DNA of 20,574 bases from a virus: the IMG/VR virus record IMGVR_UViG_3300028025_002138, positions 1-20,574 of that record, one strand, 5' to 3'. Of the stretch, positions 8,752 to 15,082 are shown one piece after another (the stretch's first letter is position 1; each line of letters begins with the position of its first letter). A program made the translations under genes and the position numbers. The notes under the pieces are model-generated. The model did no database searches. It was not told the DNA's origin and saw only the letters and a list, made by a program, of their open reading frames with translations.

Positions 8752-8942
8752 TTAACTTCTCCTGTAGGTTGAGGTTGGGGGTTGGTGTTGGTGATTTTTT
8801 CAATGTCCACACGTTTGATGCGCACCTTATTACCCACTTTGAAATGGGGAATCTTTCCTTCGCGTATCAGCGTGTAGACCGTTTGCCGAGAGACCCGCAA
8901 TAGCTTTGCGACTTCCTCTGCTGTGTATGCTTCAACTTGCAT
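8748..8942 (-). CDS. Excisionase/MerR-type HTH protein
   Basis: A 64-aa protein with a classic winged-HTH of the HTH_17 (excisionase family) type: YTAEEVAKLLRVSRQTVYTLI, REGKIPHFKVGNKVRIKRVDIEK at residues 6-50, followed by a short Pro/Gln-rich tail. The ATG at 8942 has AAGGAG upstream and overlaps the end of the Gp157/Gam-like gene. No integrase or attachment site is present nearby, so it is more likely a transcriptional or replication regulator than a true excisionase. It is the second gene behind the strong promoter at 9367-9394. Confidence 0.85.
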   Translation of the reverse strand: MQVEAYTAEEVAKLLRVSRQTVYTLIREGKIPHFKVGNKVRIKRVDIEKITNTNPQPQPTGEVK

Positions 8943-9339
8943 TCTTGCTTCTCCTTATGGTGACTGAGTACTTTCTATCAATGTTCATACCGCGAGGCAT
9001 GAGGTCGGGGTTTTCCTCCAGTAGCTGCTTCATTCCGGTCTGACTAACCCGTTGCTCTAAGAGTTCAGGCATGTCGTGTTCCTTAATGAATTTGTACATG
9101 GATTGCCAATCACTCGTCCAGTAGCGGGCCTTAACCGAACGGTAGACCAAACCATGTTGAGTTTTCAGACTGTCGGTGTCGAGGGTCTTGCAGAGGTCAA
9201 GCAGCTTGGTCTCCACAAGTTCCATCTGTGCTTTGATAGCACCGTCTTGTTCTTCGTACTCGCGCAGTATTGCGCTTCTCTTGTCGCGCATCTTGATGTA
9301 AGCGGCGACCAATCTATCAACTGAAATATCTTCAACCAT
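8932..9339 (-). CDS. Gp157/Gam-like coiled-coil protein
   Basis: A 135-aa protein. The start is the ATG at 9339, with AAGGAG at 9350-9345 exactly five bases upstream; an in-frame GTG six bases earlier would overlap that Shine-Dalgarno sequence and is unlikely. Residues about 5-50 form a charged helix with coiled-coil character (KMRDKRSAILREYEEQDGAI), followed by a beta/alpha half: SLKTQHGLVYRSVKARYWTS, DWQSMYKFI, LLEQRVSQTGMKQLLEE, and a final basic strand YSVTIRRS. Helix then T-xx-G-xxYRSVK then DW is the layout I associate with phage Gp157 and Gam-like proteins, some of which bind DNA ends and block host nucleases. The family call is tentative. It is the first gene of the promoter-proximal unit. 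Confidence 0.6.
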   Translation of the reverse strand: MVEDISVDRLVAAYIKMRDKRSAILREYEEQDGAIKAQMELVETKLLDLCKTLDTDSLKTQHGLVYRSVKARYWTSDWQSMYKFIKEHDMPELLEQRVSQTGMKQLLEENPDLMPRGMNIDRKYSVTIRRSKNAS

Positions 9340-9366
9340 TTGCACTCCTTAAAAAGAGGAACCCGT

Positions 9367-9394
9367 ATAGTAGCACTAAATTTAACAGTGTCAA
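9367..9394 (-). promoter_or_regulatory. Sigma70-type promoter with extended -10
   Basis: On the minus strand TTGACA (9394-9389) is a perfect -35. After a 16-bp spacer comes TACTAT (9372-9367) as -10, with TG one base upstream (9375-9374), the extended -10 signature. An alternative TATACG lies three bases further on. The -35 lies a few bases past the helicase stop codon (9399-9397) and transcription would begin near 9360, giving a leader of about 20 bases before the ATG at 9339. It should drive the Gp157-like, HTH, 52-aa, SSB-like, Xre-like, primase and 67-aa genes by host RNA polymerase. Confidence 0.75.
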
Positions 9395-9396
9395 GA

Positions 9397-10947
9397 CTAA
9401 TCGGATAAAATTTCTTTGTAGAGGTCAATTATTTTGTTATGAAAATCGACTTTGTTATGCAGCATGGAATACATGTTGCGCTCTGCCCCACTGCCCTGTA
9501 GATGCACCACGGTAGTCGGATTCTTCTGCCCTGCCCTGTGGACACGGGCGTTGCACTGGAGGTAGGTCTCCACTGACATCACGGGGCTCCAGTACACGAT
9601 GGTGTTCGCGGCATGTAGGGTCACGCCATGCGATGCGGCCTGTGGTTGGATGACCAGCACTTGCGGAGCATCAGTCGTTTGGAACCGGTCAAAGATGTCT
9701 GTGCGTTTACCCACGGGCACATCACCATGAATCACCGCTGTTGAGTATCCATGCTTGCGTAGGTCTTCGGATACCAACTCAATGCCATGCCGATAGGGCA
9801 CGAATACTAGCACCTTGTGGCTGGATTCCTCAATGACTTCCCGCAGGACTGCAAGCCTATTGCTGGCATCAAACTGCACGGTCTCACCTGAGTCGGAATA
9901 GACTGCCCCTGCGGACAACTGCAATAGCTTGTTCAGGCTGGCTGCGGCGTTGACTGTGGTTATCTCTTCACCAGCAGCTTGCACGATTAAACGTCGGCGG
10001 AGCAATTGGTAGTACTTCTCTTGCTGTGCAGTAAGTGGTACGTTGCGCGTTACGTACGTCATCTCTGGAAGGTCTAAACATTCCTCCTTCGTAAACCTAA
10101 TGGCAGGTTGTAAGGCACGGTGAACAACGATTTGCGCTTCGGGTTTCGGAACCCATTTGAACTGCGTCACCTTGTTCATCACAGCATCTTTGAACGCCCC
10201 TGCGTTTCTTGGTACGCCATCAGGGTTGACCAGCTTAGCGATGCCGTATGCGTCTGTGGGTGATTGGGATGCGGGTGTACCTGTGAGCATCCATAGCCAT
10301 GTCTGTGGGGCCAGTATTTTGTGCAGCACCTTCCAGCGTTTCGTGGAGGGATTTTTGTATGCGTTGGCCTCGTCAATCACTATCAAGTCAAACCCACCCT
10401 CGCGGATAGCATCTGCCACAATCTCCACACCGTCATAGTTGATGGCAACGTACTCCGCGTCCCCGTTGATGATGTCTTCACGCTTTGATGCTTTACCGTA
10501 TGCCACATCTACCTTGCGGTGCATAGCAAACTTGAACAAGTCATTGCGCCAAGCCGAGTCCATGATGGATAGGGGGCAGATGATGAGTACCCGCTTAATG
10601 AACCCAAGGGACATCAGGTAGTCAGATGCCCAAATCACACTGGCGGTTTTGCCTGTGCCTTGCTCGTTGAAACAGAACGCCCGTCGATGCAGGGTTAGGA
10701 ACGACGATGTAATTTTTTGATGGTCAAACGGTTTGTATAAACCGGGCCACTTGTACGTAGCGTTGATTGGTGATGGTACGTTAATGCGTAAGTTCTTTAG
10801 TACTGTTGCCTCTTCTAGTCCCCAATGCACCAGCACTTCTGAGAACCCATCCCCCACGGTGATTACTTTGCTTTTGGGTATGACCGTTGTGATGCGGTCA
10901 GGGTTGCGCACCTTCAATAAGATGGCTCTGTTATCAATGATTTCCAC
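9397..10947 (-). CDS. SNF2-type superfamily 2 DNA helicase/ATPase
   Basis: Motifs in the 516-aa form: FDHQ (74-77), Walker A NEQGTGKT (94-101, K100), motif II IDEAN (DEAN 192-195) followed by AYKNP, motif III LTGTP (221-225), and motif VI ARVHRAGQ (about 467-474) with both arginines. These are SNF2-type SF2 features. The usual His of DEAH/DEGH is Asn. Start choice: an in-frame ATG at 11007 would add 20 residues but has no Shine-Dalgarno sequence, whereas GTG at 10947 has AGGAG exactly five bases upstream (10957-10953) and the protein then begins VEIIDNRAILLK. Likely role: ATP-driven translocation on duplex DNA during replication, recombination or fork remodelling. It is preceded by a 360-bp non-coding stretch and its stop codon abuts the next promoter. 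Confidence 0.88.
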   Translation of the reverse strand: MEIIDNRAILLKVRNPDRITTVIPKSKVITVGDGFSEVLVHWGLEEATVLKNLRINVPSPINATYKWPGLYKPFDHQKITSSFLTLHRRAFCFNEQGTGKTASVIWASDYLMSLGFIKRVLIICPLSIMDSAWRNDLFKFAMHRKVDVAYGKASKREDIINGDAEYVAINYDGVEIVADAIREGGFDLIVIDEANAYKNPSTKRWKVLHKILAPQTWLWMLTGTPASQSPTDAYGIAKLVNPDGVPRNAGAFKDAVMNKVTQFKWVPKPEAQIVVHRALQPAIRFTKEECLDLPEMTYVTRNVPLTAQQEKYYQLLRRRLIVQAAGEEITTVNAAASLNKLLQLSAGAVYSDSGETVQFDASNRLAVLREVIEESSHKVLVFVPYRHGIELVSEDLRKHGYSTAVIHGDVPVGKRTDIFDRFQTTDAPQVLVIQPQAASHGVTLHAANTIVYWSPVMSVETYLQCNARVHRAGQKNPTTVVHLQGSGAERNMYSMLHNKVDFHNKIIDLYKEILSD

Positions 10948-11307
10948 ATGGACTCCTATAGGTAAGCACTCCAAACATGGTGTTCGGAGGATAAGTTGTT
11001 GGCGCATGGCTGACCCTTGAAATCAGGCAGCAACTAAGGCTGCGGCGCACACACCAACACAACTGGGGACTGTACAGACGGTCTAGGGCTTCTTCTCTCC
11101 CCGTCTACGGCGTAGTACCCTCACGGTCTAGCCCTCAGCCGCAATCCCCATGCGTGTTAGTCCTCGTCTTTCCGAGGTGTCCGTTAACTCGCGGTTGGAA
11201 CCTTACCGTGTTAACTGATGCAGTTATCTCATGCAGGGGATAGCACCCCTCGTCTCACTCACACTTGCACCTAACTTCGTGAGACTGTCTAAAAAACCAA
11301 AACCAAA
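10948..11307 (-). other. 360-bp non-coding region dense in inverted repeats (possible structured RNA leader or origin)
   Basis: No credible gene fits here; the longest minus-strand starts run only a few codons. Short inverted repeats visible on the + strand: GCAGC/GCTGC (11027-11031, 11039-11043); AGGGCT/AGCCCT (11085-11090, 11130-11135) enclosing CTAC/GTAG (11105-11115); CCTCG/CGAGG (11162-11177); GTTAAC/GTTAAC enclosing CGGT/ACCG (11183-11215); TAACT/AGTTA (11212-11226); AGGGG/CCCCT (11235-11250); GTCTCAC/GTGAGAC (11252-11285). ACGGTCTAG also occurs twice (11078-11086, 11123-11131). This is the longest gap in a genome that otherwise overlaps its genes. It could be a structured 5' leader of the helicase mRNA, a small RNA or a replication origin. 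None can be shown from sequence alone. Confidence 0.55.
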
Positions 11308-11568
11308 TTACTTCATTGACTTGTCAGCATTCCTTGGGAATGACCGATTCTTTGATGCGGGCTCAAGCCGCACACCGTTCTTGTTTGAACCACCTTTAGA
11401 CAGGGCTTTGACATGGGCAACATCCTTACCCGTACGGTCAACGCCTTTCTTGTCTAAGGCTCGTCTAGCACGTTGCCGCTCCATGCGGGCCTCGTGTGCG
11501 CCATCTCGTGTCTTCTCTAACTCGTACTCCCGCTTAACATTGCGGTCTTCCTTGTTCTTGTACGCCAT
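11308..11568 (-). CDS. HNH-like small basic protein, possibly degenerate
   Basis: An 86-aa very basic protein. Two adjacent ATGs exist (11571 and 11568). AAGGAG at 11580-11575 is three bases from the first and six from the second, so the second is preferred. The N-terminal half is a charged helix (KREYELEKTRDGAHEARMER). The C-terminal half, GKDVAHVKALSKGGSNKNG then VRLEPASKNRSF, follows the order of small phage HNH domains: His, then Gly-Gly-x-Asn, then Asn-Arg. Where such domains usually have D-H, this one has A-H (A51/H52), so nuclease activity is doubtful. It follows the Cas4-like gene with an ATGA-type overlap and ends at the structured gap. Confidence 0.65.
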   Translation of the reverse strand: MAYKNKEDRNVKREYELEKTRDGAHEARMERQRARRALDKKGVDRTGKDVAHVKALSKGGSNKNGVRLEPASKNRSFPRNADKSMK

Positions 11569-12251
11569 CATCCACTCCTTCCATTATGGGGGCAAATCAG
11601 CACAGGGCAATACGCCTTGCATGTAAAGTTTTTCTTCGGGTTAAATACTTCGCTCTCGTAAGCCGCATCCCGTTGTACCAATATCTTGTCCAGTTCTGTG
11701 AAGATGTGCATCCCAGTGGGAGCATCATATTCCGCTTTGACCAAATCCTCAGCCACCACGAACAGCAAGGCAGCTTTGACATGCACGACAGTCGGGAAGT
11801 GCAGGAACACACACGCCGCCATCAATGCCAACTGCTTGGTGTCTGCATACCTACTGGACTTGCCCGTCTTGTAGTCAATGATACGCGCCATTTTCCCATC
11901 GGGGCTAATGATTACCAAATCGGCAATGCCCCTGTACCAAACATTGGGGTCGTTGAATGCGCAGGGGAGCAACCGCCCATCCACCCGTTGCAATCCCATC
12001 TCAAGTTCACAGTACTTTTGGCCGGGGTACGTGTTCAGCTTATCCAGTAACGGGTTTAGGTATGAGTACTTCTCAGGGAGAGGAGTGCCATCCCGTATGT
12101 AGTGTTCAGCAGCGGCATGCACATCTGTGCCGTACATCATGGCGGTACTCGCGGGTTCTGAAATGTCCTTGGCTACCCGCATGTGGTAGTACTTCTTGGG
12201 ACATTGGTCGAACAGCGTTATGCCCGAGTAACTCCATGATGGTGATTTCAT
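11568..12251 (-). CDS. Cas4/RecB-like PD-(D/E)XK nuclease with four cysteines
   Basis: A 227-aa protein. The longest frame begins at 12326, but the ATG at 12251 overlaps the TGA of the upstream winged-helix gene (ATGA) and the protein then opens MKSPSWSYSGITLFDQCPKK, the usual start of this family. Motifs: H45 in YGTDVHAAAEHYI, D111 in YRGIADLVII, D126-Y-K128 in RIIDYKTGKS, and Q140 in the following helix. C17 plus C211, C215 and C220 (CKAYCPVLIC) are placed like the iron-sulfur cysteines of Cas4/AddB, though the spacing is not exact. Such enzymes degrade or trim DNA ends. Here, beside polymerase and helicase genes and without any CRISPR, a role in replication-linked recombination is more likely than spacer capture. 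Confidence 0.85.
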   Translation of the reverse strand: MKSPSWSYSGITLFDQCPKKYYHMRVAKDISEPASTAMMYGTDVHAAAEHYIRDGTPLPEKYSYLNPLLDKLNTYPGQKYCELEMGLQRVDGRLLPCAFNDPNVWYRGIADLVIISPDGKMARIIDYKTGKSSRYADTKQLALMAACVFLHFPTVVHVKAALLFVVAEDLVKAEYDAPTGMHIFTELDKILVQRDAAYESEVFNPKKNFTCKAYCPVLICPHNGRSG

Positions 12252-12514
12252 TTTGCTCGTACTCGCTTCGTTTTGTCTTTCTTTAGTGGGGACGGGCAAT
12301 GCGGAGGAACATACGCCACACGCCACTTGGCAGTTAAATACTTACCCTCAACCCAACCCACAATGTATGCGTCAGGCATTTTGTTCAACACTCTGTAGAT
12401 GTGTCGTTCATCCGTTTCCAACCGCATGCTTATCTCTTTTGCTGTCAGCCCCTCTATGTTTGCTTTTAGTAAGTTGCGAACAAGCGGGGCTTTATGCTCA
12501 TACGGTTTTTTCAT
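12248..12514 (-). CDS. Winged-helix DNA-binding protein
   Basis: An 88-aa protein, ATG at 12514 with AAGGAAG upstream. Residues about 8-70 form a winged-helix: LVRNLLKANIEGLTAKEISM, LETDERHIYRVLNKMPDAYI, then wing strands VGWVEGKYLTAKWRVAYV. A Lys/Arg-rich tail follows. It overlaps the 61-aa gene by about 17 bases upstream and the Cas4-like nuclease by ATGA downstream. The fold fits a transcription or replication-site regulator. No target site is visible. It may simply help the nuclease or helicase find DNA (inference). Confidence 0.75.
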   Translation of the reverse strand: MKKPYEHKAPLVRNLLKANIEGLTAKEISMRLETDERHIYRVLNKMPDAYIVGWVEGKYLTAKWRVAYVPPHCPSPLKKDKTKRVRAK

Positions 12515-12683
12515 GCACTTCCTTCATGTGCCGCAGTGCACCCTGCATCAACCGCACACTTACCAGCGCATCCATAGTCTTTGTCATGGCCTCATCAAAG
12601 TTGTTCTCCAGCACAGCGTTGTGTGCGTCCTTCAATGCTTTCTCTGCATCCATGCAGGGTTTCGCGTAATCAACAATCGCCAT
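12498..12683 (-). CDS. 61-aa helical hypothetical protein
   Basis: The longest frame starts at 12695, but the ATG at 12683 has GGAG six bases upstream while the earlier ATG has none, so the protein begins MAIVDYAKPCMDAEKALKD. It is two predicted amphipathic helices and nothing else (NAVLENNFDEAMTKTMDALV, RLMQGALRHMKEVHEK). It overlaps the end of the polymerase gene by 14 bases and the winged-helix gene by 17. I recall similar short proteins directly after DNA polymerase genes in related phages, but no function is known to me. Confidence 0.7.
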   Translation of the reverse strand: MAIVDYAKPCMDAEKALKDAHNAVLENNFDEAMTKTMDALVSVRLMQGALRHMKEVHEKTV

Positions 12684-14499
12684 AGCTATCTCCATATCCA
12701 GCTTCGCAGTTCAATGGAATGCCTTGTGCCCAATCAGGGACATACCGCATGCACTCCATCACGTACGCCATTGCTTCTTCAGCTTCGGCCTTTGGTGCGA
12801 TACACGCCACGGCATCATGCACAGTCAGTACTACTGTGTACTTCCTAGCTATCCGCAGCATCTGTTCACCAATGATACAGCGCGCCAAACCCTGACAAAT
12901 GTTCTCTGTCAACTTGCCGCCGTACAGCTTCGTCACGCCTTTGCGTGAGTCGTAAATATACTGCATTCCGGTGTTTCCGTCTCGCGTATCTTTGACCTTT
13001 TTCAAGTTCGGGTAGCGTTGCACCAGCCCGTTGGGCATGATGATTCCCTCCGCGCCTACAGTGATTACGCCTTCCTTGCCCCACTTGATGGTCTTCTTCT
13101 TGTACATGGCATCTATCGCCTTGCCACCATCACTCCATAGCTTCTTTATATGAGGGTAGGTTTCCCTATAGGTACTAACAATACGCTCAGCTTCCTCCAG
13201 TTCAATGCTTGTGCCAAACGTTTTTAGCTGTGCCTGAAACTTAGGGCCACCCATGCCGTACCCTGCGCCAAGGATGGTCGTCTTACCCACGAACCGCTCT
13301 TGCTTGTCTATCTCTTCGCGGGGCTTTTCGTAGATAGCAGATGCCATGATTTTGTAGACATCCTCGCCCTTGGCAAAGGCTTCCACCAAGTCGTCCTGCC
13401 CAGCGAACCACGCAAGCACACGGGCCTCAATTTGTGATGAGTCGCAATCTATGATGACATGACCTGCGGGTGCGAGTATTGCCTTCTTTAACTTGTTGGC
13501 ATTTTGTCCACGGCTAGGTAAGTTCTGAAAGTTCAGCTTGTCCGCACCGCCCCACCGTCCAGTATGGGCAGCGTAGTAAGAGAGGGGCACGGGGATTAGA
13601 CCTCGGTTAGCAATCGATATCAACCGCTCTGTGCGTGTCTCCTCCAGTGTGGTCTTGTTCCCCAAGCGAGCAGCCACCAGCGTTTGTACACGCACATCAG
13701 GATGTTCAGACAAGGCTTTGAATTCCTCATCAGTCTTGGCAAACGCCAATGCCTCCTTGCCTGTGGTCGCGCTTATCTTCATCGGGGGCTCAACGCCCAA
13801 CTCACGCAGTAGTTCTGCAAATTTGAAGTTACTCATCAAGTCATCTATGTTGGCCCCAGACTGGGTGAGCAAAGCCTTCTTGCTATCACGTACTTCTATG
13901 AGATGACTATTCAAAAGCACGCCGTCGAGCCTCAATGATGGCTCTGTAAACATGCGAATGGTTAAGTTAATCAGGCGCAGTTCCGTCTTGTTGAAATGCG
14001 GTAAGAGCGTGAGGAACAGTTGGTAGGTTATCTCCACATCGTTAGCGCAGTACCCAGCGTACTTACGCATCTCCTCGTTGGAGAAGTCTTCCCGCCGCTT
14101 GTCCTTGGCGTTGACTACCTCAGTCCCCTTCTCGCCTAGCTTGTAGTACTGCGCCAGCTTGCTCAGGCTGTTACCCACCTCAATGCCGTGGATAGCCCGT
14201 GCCATGCTCAGTGTGTCACCAATAGCCATCGGCCTGATATCCAGTATCCAGTTAAGGATAGCCATATCAAACATCGCGTTGTGCGCCACTACCATGCTGC
14301 TTGCCCAGTTGTACTCTTGCAGTTGATTGCGTATGGCTTCGTGGCTCCCCGAGAAGAACCGTGTCTTCTTATCGTCCACCTTCACCGCAACCCCAATGAT
14401 TTGAAACTGCGGGTCGCGTATATACTCCTCTGTGGTCATCTTGCTCAGGCTGAAGTCCTTTGAGTAGTACGTCTCAAAGTCGATGGTTATAACGCTCAT
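12670..14499 (-). CDS. polA: DNA polymerase, family A, with 3'-5' proofreading exonuclease (Leu762 type)
   Basis: 609 aa. Exonuclease motifs: Exo I IDFETY (D7, E9), Exo II VAHNAMFD (D78), Exo III YCANDVE (Y150, D154), all catalytic residues kept. Polymerase motif A VIIDCDSSQIEAR (catalytic D353), motif B R402-xxx-K406-xxx-L410-xxx-Y414-G, motif C VHDA (H561, D562). L410 aligns with F762 of E. coli Pol I. The Leu variant is a recognised class of phage polymerases that published virus surveys have linked to slower or temperate life styles (from memory). Motif C has Ala where Pol I has Glu883. The 5' nuclease domain of Pol I is absent, as usual in phages. Start: ATG at 14499 with AAGGGA six bases upstream and an ATGA overlap with the VRR-NUC gene. 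Role: main phage replicase. Confidence 0.95.
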   Translation of the reverse strand: MSVITIDFETYYSKDFSLSKMTTEEYIRDPQFQIIGVAVKVDDKKTRFFSGSHEAIRNQLQEYNWASSMVVAHNAMFDMAILNWILDIRPMAIGDTLSMARAIHGIEVGNSLSKLAQYYKLGEKGTEVVNAKDKRREDFSNEEMRKYAGYCANDVEITYQLFLTLLPHFNKTELRLINLTIRMFTEPSLRLDGVLLNSHLIEVRDSKKALLTQSGANIDDLMSNFKFAELLRELGVEPPMKISATTGKEALAFAKTDEEFKALSEHPDVRVQTLVAARLGNKTTLEETRTERLISIANRGLIPVPLSYYAAHTGRWGGADKLNFQNLPSRGQNANKLKKAILAPAGHVIIDCDSSQIEARVLAWFAGQDDLVEAFAKGEDVYKIMASAIYEKPREEIDKQERFVGKTTILGAGYGMGGPKFQAQLKTFGTSIELEEAERIVSTYRETYPHIKKLWSDGGKAIDAMYKKKTIKWGKEGVITVGAEGIIMPNGLVQRYPNLKKVKDTRDGNTGMQYIYDSRKGVTKLYGGKLTENICQGLARCIIGEQMLRIARKYTVVLTVHDAVACIAPKAEAEEAMAYVMECMRYVPDWAQGIPLNCEAGYGDSYGDC

Positions 14500-14834
14500 T
14501 TAGTTCCCTTCGTTTCCTTCGTTTCTTTCGTTCCAAAATCTATCTCCCATATCCTCTTCATCATCTCGGCAACATCTTGTGTGTTGGTCTCGTTCACCAC
14601 GATGGCATACCCAGCCTGTCCATGTATTTTTGCTATGTTCATATCCTGAAGTGCAGTGGTCTTGTTCTTCCCAGCCTTGCATTCGATAGCAAAAAACCTA
14701 CCGTTGTAGCAACCCACAATGTCGGGGATACCGGCAGCACCGTAGCCGCCAGCAACAGGGTAGAAGTAGTACGCACCATAAACTTTTAGTATGCGCACTA
14801 CCTCTGCCTTGACTTTCTTTTCCGGGGTCATCAT
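14496..14834 (-). CDS. VRR-NUC domain nuclease
   Basis: A 112-aa single-domain VRR-NUC protein (restriction-endonuclease fold). Motifs: an N-terminal helix with E5 and E11, GIPDIVGCYNGRFFAIECKAG giving the D38, E51-x-K53 active site, and Q63 in the next helix. Stand-alone VRR-NUC proteins from phages can act as structure-specific nucleases. The C-terminus KETKETKGTK comes from a 9-bp tandem repeat. Two adjacent ATGs (14834, 14831) lie behind AGGAGAAGGG; either could be used. The gene precedes and overlaps the DNA polymerase gene, which suggests it acts on replication or recombination intermediates. Confidence 0.88.
   Translation of the reverse strand: MMTPEKKVKAEVVRILKVYGAYYFYPVAGGYGAAGIPDIVGCYNGRFFAIECKAGKNKTTALQDMNIAKIHGQAGYAIVVNETNTQDVAEMMKRIWEIDFGTKETKETKGTK
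14507..14533 (-). repeat. 9-bp tandem repeat at the end of the VRR-NUC gene
   Basis: Three units on the + strand: CCTTCGTTT (14507-14515), CCTTCGTTT (14516-14524), CTTTCGTTC (14525-14533, two changes). On the coding strand this gives AAACGAAGG-type units that encode the KETKETKGTK tail and repeat an AAGGAA-like Shine-Dalgarno core just before the polymerase start. Unit gain or loss would stay in frame. Confidence 0.75.
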
Positions 14835-14845
14835 TCGCCCTTCTC

Positions 14846-15082
14846 CTAATAAGTGCTTGACCTACGTGAACGCACGTAGCTGTCATGTGGGGTAGCTACC
14901 CCGTCCCTTGGCTCGTCGTAAAACCTCCGTGTTCCTATCACGCTACTCTTAATAAACTTCTCCGGTGCTGCCCTGCGGATAGCCGCAATGACTTCATCCA
15001 GTTCCTTGTTGTCCACGTTAAAGTCTTCTCGCTTGGGGCGTGATGCCCACACAAGCATTTGCTGGTGTTCGATGCTAAGCAT
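14846..15082 (-). CDS. 78-aa hypothetical protein
   Basis: The longest frame starts at 15154, but the ATG at 15082 has AAAGGAG seven bases upstream and overlaps the stop of the 30-aa membrane peptide, so it is taken as the start. The product opens MLSIEHQQMLVWASRPKRED, has a central helix (KELDEVIAAIRRAAPEKF) and a basic, Ser/Arg-rich tail (SYVRSRRSSTY). No membrane span or known motif. The 3' end carries a perfect hairpin at 14862-14879. Unknown function. Confidence 0.7.
   Translation of the reverse strand: MLSIEHQQMLVWASRPKREDFNVDNKELDEVIAAIRRAAPEKFIKSSVIGTRRFYDEPRDGVATPHDSYVRSRRSSTY
14862..14879. repeat. Perfect 7-bp hairpin inside the end of the 78-aa gene
   Basis: CTACGTG (14862-14868) and CACGTAG (14873-14879) pair around a 4-nt loop (CGTT on the transcribed RNA). 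It sits 16 bases before the stop codon and about 28 bases upstream of the VRR-NUC start. No T-run follows on either strand, so it is not a terminator. It may affect translation of the next gene or be an RNA processing site. Confidence 0.5.

Noticed and set aside
8748-8942. Evidence for lysogeny from the excisionase-like HTH protein
   Set aside because: No integrase, repressor pair or attachment site is visible. HTH_17 proteins also serve as ordinary regulators.
11160-11230. tRNA-like look of GGTTCCAACC with neighbouring stems on the minus strand
   Set aside because: The putative T-arm does not pair around a seven-base loop, no acceptor stem or CCA end can be formed, and no anticodon arm fits.
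11252-11285. GTCTCAC/GTGAGAC hairpin next to an A-run as a terminator
   Set aside because: The A/T run lies on the wrong side for the minus-strand transcript and gives A, not U, on the + strand transcript, so it cannot act as an intrinsic terminator.
11231-11626. A 131-codon + strand frame across the non-coding region and the HNH-like gene
   Set aside because: It overlaps antisense the coupled HNH-like and Cas4-like genes and has no convincing Shine-Dalgarno sequence or domain.
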